The notes: generated by a model from the sequence alone, not told the origin. A DNA stretch of 64,000 bases from UBA7803 sp040219135 (GCA_040219135.1 JAVJTA010000017.1:248001-312000); one strand, 5' to 3'; shown: positions 1 through 8,512, counted from the stretch's first letter. Program-made: numbers and translations.

Positions 1-994
1 CGCCGGCCAGCTCGTTCTCGGTGGTGTAGCGGATCAGTCCCTGGGCGTAGCCCATGCGGTCCATGACCTGGTTGCAGGCATCGATGCAGTGGGCACAGCC
101 GATGCACTCGTACTGCAGACCATTGCGGATGTCGATGCCGGTGGGACAGACCTGCACGCACATGGTGCAGTCGATGCAGTCGCCCAGGGCTTCAGGTTTC
201 GCGCCACGCTTGCGGGCGCCGCGCGGTTCTCCGCGAGCGGCGTCATAGGACACGATCAGGGTGTCGCGGTCGAACATGGCCGACTGAAAGCGCGCGTAGG
301 GACACATGTAGATGCACACCTGCTCGCGCATCCAGCCGGCGTTGCCGTAGGTGGCGGCGGTGAAGAACAGGACCCAGAAGATCGCCCACGGGGTGGCGTC
401 CAGCGTGATCAGATCGGGCGCCAGCTCGCGGATCGGTGTGAAGTAGCCGACGAACGTCAGGCCGGTCAGCAGCGCCACGGTGAGCCACATGCCGTGCTTG
501 AGGAAGCGACGTCCCACCTTGCGCAGGCTGAGCGGCGCCTGGTCGAGACGGATGCGCTGGTGCCGCTCGCCTTCGGCGAACTGTTCGATCCACATGAAGA
601 TGGCGGTCCAGACGGTCTGCGGGCAGGTGTAGCCGCACCAGATCCGCCCCACCAGCGTGGTGAAGGTGAACAGCGCGAAGGCGGCAATGATCAGCAGCCA
701 CCCCAGGAGCCAGAAGTCCTGCGGCCAGAACGTCACGCCGAAAATATGGAATTGTCTCGCCGGCAGATCGAACAGCACCGCCTGGCGTTCGCCCCACTGC
801 AGCCAGGGCACGAGGAAGTAGCCGGCCAGCAGCGGCCAGCCGGTGAAGAAGCGCAGGCGCTGGAAGAACCCGCCGACGAAGCGCGTGTAGATCTTCTCGC
901 GCCGCTGGTACAGATCGCGCTCGCCGAACCCCTCCAGGCGGATCGGCTGTTCCTCCGGCGTTCCGGGCGGCGCTGCGGGTGGCGGTCCGTTCAC
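1..994 (-). CDS. ccoG: Cytochrome c oxidase accessory protein CcoG (3' end cut off)
   Basis: Polyferredoxin-like membrane protein needed for cbb3 oxidase assembly, where the family takes part in copper handling. The 331 visible residues show an N-terminal cytoplasmic stretch, several membrane segments and, near the window edge, two 4Fe-4S cysteine sets (CIDCTMCVQVCP and CIGCAHCIDAC). A CGYTCPQ motif lies between membrane segments. The start is taken as GTG at 994, nine bases after the ccoP stop, with GGAG just upstream. The reading frame is open to position 2, so the C-terminal part lies outside the window. It closes the visible ccoNOQPG operon; ccoHIS genes would be expected beyond the edge. 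Confidence 0.93.
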   Translation of the reverse strand, partial: MNGPPPAAPPGTPEEQPIRLEGFGERDLYQRREKIYTRFVGGFFQRLRFFTGWPLLAGYFLVPWLQWGERQAVLFDLPARQFHIFGVTFWPQDFWLLGWLLIIAAFALFTFTTLVGRIWCGYTCPQTVWTAIFMWIEQFAEGERHQRIRLDQAPLSLRKVGRRFLKHGMWLTVALLTGLTFVGYFTPIRELAPDLITLDATPWAIFWVLFFTAATYGNAGWMREQVCIYMCPYARFQSAMFDRDTLIVSYDAARGEPRGARKRGAKPEALGDCIDCTMCVQVCPTGIDIRNGLQYECIGCAHCIDACNQVMDRMGYAQGLIRYTTENELAG

Positions 995-1002
995 GCTCGA
1001 TC

Positions 1003-1884
1003 TCACTCCGACTGCGGAGCTGACAGCGACGTTACGTAGCCGCTGAGCACGTGGATCTTGTCGGCGTCGAGGATGTCGGTGAATGCCGGCATGCGGCCGT
1101 TGCGGCCCACGCGCAGGGTTTCAGAGATCTTCTCGGCGGTGCCGCCGTAGAGCCAGATGTCGTTGTTCAGGGCCGGCGCTCCGAGCATCGGATTGCCGGC
1201 GCCCTCGACGCCGTGACAGGCGACGCAGAACGTCTGATAGCCGGTGGCGCCGCGGGCGGCAGCGGCGGTGTCGTGCTCCTTCCCGGCCAGGGCCAGCACG
1301 TGCTGGGTCACGTCTTGCACGCCGTCGTCACCGAGGGCCGCCTGCCAGGACGGCATCACCGCCTGTCGACCCTGGTTGAGCGCAGTCTTGACGTTGGCGA
1401 ATCCTGCGCCCCAGATCCACTCGTCGTCCGTGAGGTTGGGGAATCCCGACGCGCCGCGACCGTTGACCCCGTGGCAGGTCGAGCAGTTGTTCAGAAACAG
1501 CCGTCGTCCCACCTGCATGGCCTGGCGGTTCTGGTGCAGGGCCGACTCGTCGAGGGCCGCCAGCTCGGCATAGAGCGGAGCGAAGCGGGCATCGTGAGCG
1601 GCCTGCTCGCGCTGCAGCGCGGTCGCCGAAGTCCAGTCACCGGCGCCCGCGAAGTTGCCGAGCCCCGGGTACCAGGCGAGATAGCCGAGGCCGAAGACGA
1701 TGCTCAGCACGAACATCCACACCCACCACATCGGCAGCGGGTTGTCGTACTCCTGGATGCCGTCGAAGTCGTGGCCGGTGGTGGCGTCGCTGCTGGTCTT
1801 GCGGTTGCCGAACAGCAGCGCCAGGAAAAAACCCAGGCTGCCCAGCGCGCCGATGACTACGAACCAGTTCCAGGCGCTGCTCAT
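1003..1884 (-). CDS. ccoP: cbb3-type cytochrome c oxidase subunit III (diheme CcoP)
   Basis: Membrane-anchored diheme cytochrome c that passes electrons to CcoO and CcoN in the high-affinity cbb3 terminal oxidase. The 293 residues have two N-terminal membrane segments (about 6-26 and 53-72) around the family motif NPLPMWW, then two c-type heme sites: CSTCH at 134-138 and CVACH at 220-224. Conserved downstream Met positions (VMPSW, RMPAF) fit axial ligands. Its start overlaps the ccoQ stop by ATGA, so it is translationally coupled. Length and domain order are ordinary for CcoP. Confidence 0.97.
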   Translation of the reverse strand: MSSAWNWFVVIGALGSLGFFLALLFGNRKTSSDATTGHDFDGIQEYDNPLPMWWVWMFVLSIVFGLGYLAWYPGLGNFAGAGDWTSATALQREQAAHDARFAPLYAELAALDESALHQNRQAMQVGRRLFLNNCSTCHGVNGRGASGFPNLTDDEWIWGAGFANVKTALNQGRQAVMPSWQAALGDDGVQDVTQHVLALAGKEHDTAAAARGATGYQTFCVACHGVEGAGNPMLGAPALNNDIWLYGGTAEKISETLRVGRNGRMPAFTDILDADKIHVLSGYVTSLSAPQSE

Positions 1885-2045
1885 CGTCGATCTCCACGGC
1901 GGTCCTTCTCATCTGCGGCTTCGTCCTCCATCGGCATGCGGCCGTAGGACTCCAGGCGCCCGCGGCGACCTGGCCAGTACACCCACACCACAAGGCCGAG
2001 AAAGCTCACGGTGACCGCCAGCAGGGAGAACTCCGCGGCGCTCAT
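1881..2045 (-). CDS. ccoQ: cbb3 oxidase small subunit CcoQ
   Basis: A 54-residue single-pass membrane peptide between ccoO and ccoP. It overlaps both neighbours by four bases (ATGA at 2042-2045 and at 1881-1884). The sequence starts MSAAEFSLLAVTVSF, has one hydrophobic segment ending in WVYWPGRRG, and carries a charged acidic and basic tail. Size, topology and position match CcoQ, which stabilises the CcoP interaction with the core in other species. Assignment rests mainly on position and topology because CcoQ sequences vary. Confidence 0.9.
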   Translation of the reverse strand: MSAAEFSLLAVTVSFLGLVVWVYWPGRRGRLESYGRMPMEDEAADEKDRRGDRR

Positions 2046-2662
2046 CGCCCGGCTCCGGTGTAGTTGCGCATGTCCTGTCCCAGGCTCTGCAGATAGGCCA
2101 CGAGGGCGTCTGCTTCCGAACGGCCGGCCACAGCGCCCTGGGCGGCCTCGATCTGCTCGTCGCCGTAGGGCACGCCCAAAGTGCGCAGGACTTCCATCTT
2201 GCGGCCGGTGAGCTCGCCGTCGAGGGAACGTTCGAACAGCCACGGGTAGCCGGGCATGTTGGAGTTGGGCACGACCGAGCGGGGGTTCTCCAGGTGCACC
2301 CGGTGCCAGTCGTCGCTGTAGCGACCACCGACCCGCGCCAGGTCCGGTCCGGTGCGCTTCGACCCCCACAGGAACGGGCGCTCGTAGGCATCTTCGCCGG
2401 CGACGGAGTAATGGCCGTAGCGCTGGGTCTCGAACTGCAGGGTACGCACCATCTGGGTGTGGCAGACGTGGCAGCCTTCGCGGATGTAGATGTCGCGCCC
2501 CTCGAGCTCCAGCGCGGCCAGCGGTTCCAGGCCGTCGATGGGCTCGACGCTGGCTTTCTCGAACACCAGCGGCAGGATCTCCACCGCCCCGCCGAAGCTG
2601 ACGGCGATGAGAATCAGCACGATCATCACGCCGACGCGCTTTTCGATGAGTTCGTGATTCAT
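2042..2662 (-). CDS. ccoO: cbb3-type cytochrome c oxidase subunit II (monoheme CcoO)
   Basis: Monoheme membrane-anchored cytochrome c of the cbb3 oxidase core. The 206 residues have an N-terminal membrane anchor (about 11-34) and one heme c site CHVCH at 64-68 in the context YIREGCHVCHTQMVR, which is diagnostic for CcoO. The later motifs WGSKRTGPDLARVGG and NMPGYPWLF, with a Met ligand, are also family hallmarks. The start overlaps the ccoN stop by ATGA. Confidence 0.97.
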   Translation of the reverse strand: MNHELIEKRVGVMIVLILIAVSFGGAVEILPLVFEKASVEPIDGLEPLAALELEGRDIYIREGCHVCHTQMVRTLQFETQRYGHYSVAGEDAYERPFLWGSKRTGPDLARVGGRYSDDWHRVHLENPRSVVPNSNMPGYPWLFERSLDGELTGRKMEVLRTLGVPYGDEQIEAAQGAVAGRSEADALVAYLQSLGQDMRNYTGAGR

Positions 2663-4125
2663 GCGCCGCCTCCCGCCGCGGTGACCAGGGGCGTTGCCGG
2701 TGCCGGAGCCTCCGCGCGGCTCTCACCGCGCACCGTGCGCCAGACGTTGTAGGCCATGATCAGCATGCCGGCGAGGAAGATGCTGCCGCCGATGAAGCGC
2801 ACGTAGTGACCGGGGTAGCTGGCCTCCACCGCTTCGACGAAGGAATAGGTCAGGTTGCCGTCGACGGTGGTGGCGCGCCACATCAGACCCTGCAGGAGGC
2901 CGTTGACCCACATCGACGCGATGTACAGGACGGTGCCGAGGGTGGACATCCAGAAGTGCACGTTGATCAATTGGACGCTGTACATCTCACCGGGCCTGCG
3001 GCCGAACAGCGACGGGATCAGATGGTACATGGCGCCGATGCTGATCATGGCCACCCAGCCGAGCGCGCCGGAGTGGACGTGACCGATGGTCCAGTCGGTG
3101 GCGTGGGACAGGGAGTTCACGGTCTTGATCGACATCATCGGCCCCTCGAAGGTGCTCATGCCGTAGAACGACAGCGACACGATGAGGAACTTGAGGATCG
3201 GGTCGGTGCGCAGTTTGTCCCAGGCGCCGGACAGGGTCATGATGCCGTTGATCATGCCGCCCCAGGAGGGTGCCAGCAGCACCAGGGACATCACCATGCC
3301 GAGGCTCTGGGCCCAGTCCGGCAGCGACGTGTAGTGCAGGTGGTGGGGGCCGGCCCAGACGTAGATGGCGATCAGCGCCCAGAAGTGGACGATGGACAGG
3401 CGGTAGGAGTAGATCGGCCGCTCCGCCTGCTTCGGCACGAAGTAGTACATGATTCCGAGGAAGCCGGCGGTGAGGTAGAAACCCACGGCGTTGTGTCCGT
3501 ACCACCACTGCATCATGGCGTCCACGGATCCTGCGTAGATCGAGTAGCTCTTGAAGGCCGACACCGGGAGCGCCAGGCTGTTGAATACGTGCAGCACCGC
3601 CACGCCGATGATCAGCGCGCCGAAGAACCAGTTTGCTACGAAGATGTGGCTGACCCGACGTTTGCCGATCGTGCCGAAGAAGACGATGCCGAAGGCGACC
3701 CAGACCAGGGTGATGAGGATGTCGATGGGCCACTCGAGCTCGGCGTACTCCTTGGTGCTGGTCAGTCCCAGCGGCAGGGTGATGGCTGCGGCGACGATCA
3801 CCGTCTGCCAGCCCCAGAACACGAACCAGGCAAGGGAGTCCGATATCAATCGGACCTTGGACGTGCGTTGCACGACGTACAGGGCGGAGGCCATGAGCGC
3901 GCAGCCGCCGAAGGCGAAGATCACCGCGTTGGTGTGCAGCGGCCGCAACCGCCCGAAGGACAGCCAGGGGGTGTCGAAATTGAGCGCCGGCCACGCGAGC
4001 TGGCCGGCGAGCAGCACGCCCACGGCCATGCCGACAATGCCCCACACCACCGTCATGATGGCGAAATAGCGCACGACCCGCAGGTTGTAGGGAGATGCCC
4101 CGGTGACGTTCGCTCCTGCTTCCAC
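2659..4125 (-). CDS. ccoN: cbb3-type cytochrome c oxidase catalytic subunit I
   Basis: Heme-copper oxidase subunit I of the C family, which reduces oxygen at the heme b3-CuB site. The 488 residues carry about 12 membrane segments and the expected His ligands: PLHTNAV for low-spin heme b, YGHNAVGFYL and AGPHHLHYT for CuB, and TIGHVHSGALGW near helix X. The start is GTG at 4125 with GGAG six bases upstream. The same 18-base block (GAAGCAGGAGCGAACGT plus one base) is repeated directly after the start codon, so SD and start are duplicated. No TTGAT-N4-ATCAA Anr/Fnr box was seen between 4126 and 4261. Confidence 0.97.
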   Translation of the reverse strand: MEAGANVTGASPYNLRVVRYFAIMTVVWGIVGMAVGVLLAGQLAWPALNFDTPWLSFGRLRPLHTNAVIFAFGGCALMASALYVVQRTSKVRLISDSLAWFVFWGWQTVIVAAAITLPLGLTSTKEYAELEWPIDILITLVWVAFGIVFFGTIGKRRVSHIFVANWFFGALIIGVAVLHVFNSLALPVSAFKSYSIYAGSVDAMMQWWYGHNAVGFYLTAGFLGIMYYFVPKQAERPIYSYRLSIVHFWALIAIYVWAGPHHLHYTSLPDWAQSLGMVMSLVLLAPSWGGMINGIMTLSGAWDKLRTDPILKFLIVSLSFYGMSTFEGPMMSIKTVNSLSHATDWTIGHVHSGALGWVAMISIGAMYHLIPSLFGRRPGEMYSVQLINVHFWMSTLGTVLYIASMWVNGLLQGLMWRATTVDGNLTYSFVEAVEASYPGHYVRFIGGSIFLAGMLIMAYNVWRTVRGESRAEAPAPATPLVTAAGGGA

Positions 4126-4155
4126 GTTCGCTCCTGCTTCAGTCCTGCTTCAGTC
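4107..4155 (-). repeat. Tandem duplication over the ccoN ribosome-binding site and start
   Basis: Read on the minus strand, GAAGCAGGAGCGAACGT occurs twice head to tail, followed by G (the GTG start) in the first copy and by C in the second. Upstream of it CTGAAGCAGGA is repeated twice. The GGAG Shine-Dalgarno element is therefore present in both full copies, but only the first is followed by a start codon. Confidence 0.9.
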
Positions 4156-4261
4156 CATGGTCGGGCGGGATGACAGACCACTCCGCTGCCCCGTATCGAG
4201 CCCGCGGCAAGCCTAGGGACGCGCCCCGCTGCGGACCATGCGTAGTTCCCGAAATGCGCCC

Positions 4262-4729
4262 TCAGAGCCGCTGCACGAAGGCGCGCAGGCGCTGGCTCAC
4301 AAGGGGCTTGCGGAACACCGCGTCGACGCCGCAGGTACGTGCCGCGACCACGGTGCTGTGATCGTTGCGGCTGGTCAGCAGCGCGAATCGGGTTTCGGGG
4401 TGCCCGGGCTTGAAGGCCCGGAAGAGTTCCAGGCCGGACGTGTCCGGCAGTTCGGCCTCGCACACCACGCAGTCGATCAGCGCGGCGCGGTTTTCGGCGA
4501 GGTCAGCGCCCTCGCCGGTGCCGCTGAGGTTCTCGGCCGCCTCGAGAAAGGCCTGGCCGGTGCCGAACCCGGTCACGTCGTGACCGTTCAGGCTGAGCAG
4601 CGTGACCAGGCTGTCACGCACTGCCGGATCACCGTCGATGACGCAGACCCGGATGCGTGGTTCGATGGTTTGAATGGGCTGGCCCTCCGACGCTCGCAGG
4701 GCGCAGACTACGGTCGCGGCGAGGGACAA
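4262..4729 (-). CDS. Stand-alone receiver-domain protein with Glu at the phospho-acceptor site
   Basis: A 155-residue single receiver domain with no output domain, last gene of the globin-fixL-fixJ operon. It begins 33 bases after the fixJ stop. The start is taken as TTG at 4729, preceded by AGGGGAAG; there is no ATG in the frame before the domain. The acidic pocket (IDGD, Asp32 and Asp34), Thr119 (LLTS) and Lys141 (FRKP) are present. The usual phospho-Asp position in the VVxDxxLP motif reads VVCEAELP, so Glu91 stands there. A Glu at this site often mimics the phosphorylated state, so the protein may be constitutively on or not phosphorylatable. A Gly-rich insertion precedes that strand. Confidence 0.82.
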   Translation of the reverse strand: MSLAATVVCALRASEGQPIQTIEPRIRVCVIDGDPAVRDSLVTLLSLNGHDVTGFGTGQAFLEAAENLSGTGEGADLAENRAALIDCVVCEAELPDTSGLELFRAFKPGHPETRFALLTSRNDHSTVVAARTCGVDAVFRKPLVSQRLRAFVQRL

Positions 4730-4762
4730 CGGAATACGAACTTCCCCTGAGGAGGGGCGCGC

Positions 4763-5401
4763 TCAGCCGGGTCCGGCACGCTCCAGGGTCAGCTTCATCC
4801 GCACCAGGTCGGCCAGTGATCTCGATCCGGTCTTCTGCATCACCTGGCTGCGATGGATCTCGACGGTGCGTTCGCTGATGCCGAGATCGATGGCGACCAC
4901 CTTGTTCGCCTGGCCGTCGGCGACCCGCTCGAACACTTCGTGCTCGCGCGGGGTGAGGGTGGCCACCCGGCTGCGGATGGTTTCGAGATCGGCGGCCTCG
5001 GCGCGCCGGCCGGCCTCCACGCCCAGCGCCTCGTGCACGCGGTCGAGCAGCTCCTGGTCGCGGAACGGTTTGCGGATGAAGTCCACGGCGCCGCGCTTCA
5101 TTGCCTCCACGGCCATGGGAATGTCGCCGTGGCCGGTGATGAACACCACCGGCAGCGCGGAGTTCATCTCAACCAGCCGCTGCTGCAGCTCGAGACCGCT
5201 CATGCCCGGCATACGGATGTCGAGGACCAGGCAGCCCCGCCGCGAATTGTCGTAAGCGTCCAGAAACGCCTGGGCCGAAGGATACGTCTCGAAGGGTACG
5301 TCTACGGTGTCGAGCAGCATGCCGATGGCGTCGCGCACCGGCTCGTCGTCGTCCACCACGAACACGGTGGGAGTTCCGTCAGACGGGGTCGCCTCAGGCA
5401 T
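4763..5401 (-). CDS. fixJ: FixJ-type two-component response regulator
   Basis: Transcription factor of the FixLJ oxygen-response pair. The 212 residues have an N-terminal receiver (VVDDDEP, phospho-acceptor Asp61 in LVLDIRMPGMSG, Thr89 in FITGHGD, Lys111 in RKPF) and a C-terminal LuxR-type helix-turn-helix beginning LTPREHEVF and containing NKVVAIDLGISERTVEIHR. The start is the ATG at 5401, which overlaps the end of fixL by eight bases; the open frame continues upstream without evidence of use. By analogy it would act on promoters of low-oxygen genes such as the nearby cco operon; this is inference. Confidence 0.94.
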   Translation of the reverse strand: MPEATPSDGTPTVFVVDDDEPVRDAIGMLLDTVDVPFETYPSAQAFLDAYDNSRRGCLVLDIRMPGMSGLELQQRLVEMNSALPVVFITGHGDIPMAVEAMKRGAVDFIRKPFRDQELLDRVHEALGVEAGRRAEAADLETIRSRVATLTPREHEVFERVADGQANKVVAIDLGISERTVEIHRSQVMQKTGSRSLADLVRMKLTLERAGPG

Positions 5402-6845
5402 CGCTGCTTCGCGGGGCGGCCGGCAGCGTGAAGCAGAAGGTTGCGCCGACGTCGTCGTTGTTGCGGAATCCGAACTCGCCACCGTGCTCGGCGATGATCG
5501 TCCGGCAGATCGAGAGACCCATGCCCATGCCATCTTTCTTCGTGGTGTGGAACGGCTTGAATAGCAGCTTTACCTGGTCTTCGGCAACCCCGGGCCCCTG
5601 GTCGGACACGGCGACTTCGACCCGCTGCCCGGAAACCCCTCGTGACGTGATCGCCAGTGCATTGCCGTCACGGCAGTCGATCTCCTGCATGGCGTCGATG
5701 GCGTTGCGTACCAGGTTCAGGGCCACCTGCTGGATCTGTATGGGGTCGCAGAACACCGCCGGCAGGCCGTCCGCCAGATCGAAGGTGATGGCCACGTCGT
5801 GAATGCGCGCGTCTCCCTCTGCCAGCTTCACCAGCTCCTTGAGCAGCTGATTGATGTCGAGCAGTTCCCGCTGCCCCTCCTGGGCACGGGCGAAGCGCTG
5901 GATGCGCTCGATGATGGCGCCGGCGCGCAGGCTCTGGGTGTTGAGCTTCTCCAGGGCGGCCGCCAGCTTGTCCAGGTCGGGGTCGCCGCGCTGGATCAGC
6001 TTCAGGCTCGACTGGGCGTACATGGCGATGGCGGTCAGCGGCTGGTTGATCTCGTGGGCGATACTCGCCGTCATCTCGCCCATCGTCGACAGACGCCCGA
6101 CGTGGGCCAGCTTCTCGCGCTGCTCGGCCAGCGCCTCACGGGCCGCACGCTGTTCCGACAGGTCGCGGATGATGCCGGCGAAGCGCCTGCGGCCCTGCAG
6201 CAGAATCTCGCTGACCGCCAGATAGATCGGAATCCGCCGTCCGCTTGCGTGCTCGGCCTCGAGTTCGCGGCCGATGCCGATGATGCGTTTCTCGCCGGTG
6301 GTCATGTAGCGCTGCATGTAGCTGTCGTGACGGCTGCGGTGAGGCTCGGGCATGAGCAGGGTGATCGGCCTGCCGACTACGGCGTCGGCGCTGTAGCCGA
6401 ACAGCCTCGAGGCGGCCCCGTTGAACGTCTCGATCAGGCCGCTGTCGTCGATCATGATGATCGCGTCGACGGCGGTGTCGAGCAGCGCCTGATTCTCGGC
6501 CTCGCGCCGGGTCTGCTCGGTGACGTCGACCAGAATGCCGAGCAGTCGGACGGGTGCGGTCTCGCTCTCCAGCAGCGGCTGGCAGATGATGTCGAAGTAG
6601 CGGCCGTCGCCGTTCGGCGTGACGAGATCGGCACTCACGGTGAGCGGCGCGTCGTGGCGATCGAAGCGTCGCCAGGCCTGCTCGAAGCGGTTCCGGTCGA
6701 GGCCGGGAAACGCGTCCAGCCAGAGGCTGCCGACGCGGCCCGGTAGCAGCGCTTCGAAGGCCGCGTTGGTGTTGTCGATGCGACCGTCGCGGCCTGCGGT
6801 GAACACCGGAAACGGCAGGGCATAGGTCTCCGGCAGCTGCATCAT
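5394..6845 (-). CDS. fixL: Heme-PAS oxygen-sensor histidine kinase FixL
   Basis: Soluble histidine kinase of 483 residues with an N-terminal PAS domain (about 12-110) and a second PAS (about 118-230) that has the FixL heme signature. His173 in SRHDSYMQRY corresponds to the proximal heme ligand, and Arg193 in IIGIGR to the distal Arg that contacts bound oxygen in Bradyrhizobium FixL. The kinase core follows: phospho-acceptor His264 in IAHEINQPL, N box NLVRNAIDAM, G1 box DQGPGV, then KDGMGMGLSICRTI. There is no membrane segment. The start overlaps the globin stop by ATGA. Heme binding is inferred from the motif match, not shown. Confidence 0.94.
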   Translation of the reverse strand: MMQLPETYALPFPVFTAGRDGRIDNTNAAFEALLPGRVGSLWLDAFPGLDRNRFEQAWRRFDRHDAPLTVSADLVTPNGDGRYFDIICQPLLESETAPVRLLGILVDVTEQTRREAENQALLDTAVDAIIMIDDSGLIETFNGAASRLFGYSADAVVGRPITLLMPEPHRSRHDSYMQRYMTTGEKRIIGIGRELEAEHASGRRIPIYLAVSEILLQGRRRFAGIIRDLSEQRAAREALAEQREKLAHVGRLSTMGEMTASIAHEINQPLTAIAMYAQSSLKLIQRGDPDLDKLAAALEKLNTQSLRAGAIIERIQRFARAQEGQRELLDINQLLKELVKLAEGDARIHDVAITFDLADGLPAVFCDPIQIQQVALNLVRNAIDAMQEIDCRDGNALAITSRGVSGQRVEVAVSDQGPGVAEDQVKLLFKPFHTTKKDGMGMGLSICRTIIAEHGGEFGFRNNDDVGATFCFTLPAAPRSSDA

Positions 6846-7270
6846 GCCGGATTGTGCCGGAAGTGCTCATAGAGCTTCATGTAGGTGATGCCCGGCGTCA
6901 GCGCCCAGCGCCAGGCGAGTTCCGTGGCCGTGTCGCATTCCGTGTCGAACTCCGCGACCGTCGCCACCAGGCAGTCCAGCCAGCGATCGTAGTGTTCGGC
7001 GCCGATCCCGAGGTGGCAATGCAGTCGAGCGATGCGTTCGAGTTCGCTCGAGGGTTCGTTGGTCACGTAGAAGCCTGCCAGGTGGAAGAACGATTTGCGC
7101 AGCATGACCACCTGCCGCGCCATGTTGGTGTTTGCGAACAGCGCTTCGATGTCCCGGTCGGCGAGAAAGCGTCGATAGAATCCGGCAAAGAACGGATCCG
7201 AGCCGGCATCGACCGCGATGTCGTCGCCGAACAGGCGCCGGTAGCTCGAGTCGAACAGCGGGTTGTTCAT
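6842..7270 (-). CDS. Single-domain globin-like heme protein
   Basis: A 142-residue globin fold protein directly upstream of fixL, with an ATGA overlap. The helical pattern DPFFAGFYRRFL, then FANTNMARQVVMLRKS (distal Gln53) and RLHCHLGIGAEHYDRWL, matches bacterial single-domain globins; His84 is the likely proximal ligand. It could bind oxygen or nitric oxide, or act as a gas or redox partner for the FixL pathway. The ATG at 7270 was chosen because the longer frame runs back through the end of the preceding gene. Family assignment is by motif only. Confidence 0.8.
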   Translation of the reverse strand: MNNPLFDSSYRRLFGDDIAVDAGSDPFFAGFYRRFLADRDIEALFANTNMARQVVMLRKSFFHLAGFYVTNEPSSELERIARLHCHLGIGAEHYDRWLDCLVATVAEFDTECDTATELAWRWALTPGITYMKLYEHFRHNPA

Positions 7271-7296
7271 GGCATCGCCTCCCGCTGGATGGATGC

Positions 7297-7815
7297 CTAG
7301 CCGGTTCCGCCGGCAGTGCCGATGTTTGCGTTGCGCCGCCGGTTCGAGCGCTGCCCCTGCCAGTCCCGGCGGACCACGGCGACGAAAGGCGCCCACAGCA
7401 TCTCAAGAGCGGAGGAGGCCGCCTCGGACTGTCGCGACAGCACCTCGATGCTCTCATCTACGCCTTCGCCGAGATGGCCCAGACGGCGCTGGCAGTGCTC
7501 GCCCAGAACCTCGACGAAGCGTCCCTGGGCGGAGCCGTCGAGCAGCTTGCCGAAGGTCGCGACGTTGTCTTCGACCAGGTAGCGCGCCTGGCGCGCATAC
7601 AGATCGCCGAGCTGGGCCATGGTTTCCCAGGCGACACCGAGCTGCGCGACCACTTCCCGGGAAGCGAGCAGCTCCGCGCCGACCACCTCCTCCCGGGCCA
7701 GGGCAGAGCCTCGGTCGAAGGATTTGGCCAGGGACTCCGCGTCCTCGGCGAGCCGGTCGAGATCCGCGCGCAGCACGGAGAACCCGTCAGGGGTGTCGTT
7801 TAGTTGGTCGCTCAT
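7297..7815 (-). CDS. Phasin-like coiled-coil protein
   Basis: A 172-residue, almost wholly helical protein without signal peptide or membrane segment. The pattern of Ala, Leu, Gln and Glu through VAQLGVAWETMAQLGDLYARQ and the later SRQSEAASSALEMLWAPF resembles phasin-family proteins that coat polyhydroxyalkanoate granules, but no diagnostic catalytic motif exists. The C-terminus is basic and Asn/Arg-rich. It overlaps the upstream Usp gene by ATGA and lies 26 bases ahead of the globin gene, so it belongs to the usp-globin-fixLJ operon. No PHA synthesis gene is present in the window, so a granule role is tentative. Confidence 0.6.
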   Translation of the reverse strand: MSDQLNDTPDGFSVLRADLDRLAEDAESLAKSFDRGSALAREEVVGAELLASREVVAQLGVAWETMAQLGDLYARQARYLVEDNVATFGKLLDGSAQGRFVEVLGEHCQRRLGHLGEGVDESIEVLSRQSEAASSALEMLWAPFVAVVRRDWQGQRSNRRRNANIGTAGGTG

Positions 7816-8258
7816 TTCAGATCCTTGGGCAAGCGAACGGTGACAACGTCGGCGGGCGCGCCGTGGAGCACCGCGTTGGCGGTGGAGCCGAGCAGACGCC
7901 GCAGGCCTTCCTGGCCGTGGGAACCGATGACGATCAGGTCCACGCCGCGCTGCTCGGCCAGCTCGTGGATCCGGTCGGCGGCGCGGCCGAGGAGCACGAA
8001 GCGATGGTCGGCATCGATGCCGAAGGGTTCGCAGAGTTCGCCGAGCCGCGTAGCGGCCACGTCGAGGGCGCCCTGCTCCAGGGAACGACTCATCGTGCCC
8101 TTGAAGGTCGGGTCGAAGCTGTACTGGACGTACTGGGGCTCCACCACGTGGATCACGCTGAGCGCGTCGATCGCGGCGACGAAGGAACGTGCCCGCTCGA
8201 GCACGTAGGCCGCCGGTTGCGCCGTCAGATCGATGGCCACGAGAACGTTTCTGTACAC
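7812..8258 (-). CDS. Universal stress protein, single domain
   Basis: First gene of the minus-strand operon that runs through the phasin-like protein and globin to fixLJ. The 148 residues start at a GTG (8258) preceded by GAGGT. The Usp fold is shown by VLVAIDLTAQ at the N-terminus, HVVEPQYVQY in the middle, and the ATP-binding signature GSHGQEGLRRLLGST near the C-terminus. Usp proteins bind ATP and support survival under stress or growth arrest; the direct partner is unknown. Confidence 0.93.
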   Translation of the reverse strand: MYRNVLVAIDLTAQPAAYVLERARSFVAAIDALSVIHVVEPQYVQYSFDPTFKGTMSRSLEQGALDVAATRLGELCEPFGIDADHRFVLLGRAADRIHELAEQRGVDLIVIGSHGQEGLRRLLGSTANAVLHGAPADVVTVRLPKDLK

Positions 8259-8512
8259 GGTCGAGCTACCTCGTTACCTGATGCCGCCGCTTCGGGTCAG
8301 CGCGCATCCTACTCCACGACGCCAGCATCGCCCAGGCGGGCGCGCATTTCCATATGATCATGCGGTCAGCGCACTAGGTGGATACCGAAGCGCGACGCCG
8401 GGTACTCCCGACTCGGCGACGGGGCGGGGTGGGGGTACATTCGCGCCAGGGTCGGTTCCTTCAGCTCCGCGAAACCGCTGGTCCGACGAACACCAACCGA
8501 ACAGGAGCGAAC

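Noticed and set aside
8259..8512. Anr/Fnr box between divergent Usp genes
   Set aside because: The only candidates, such as the ATGATCAT palindrome near 8355, do not match TTGAT-N4-ATCAA.
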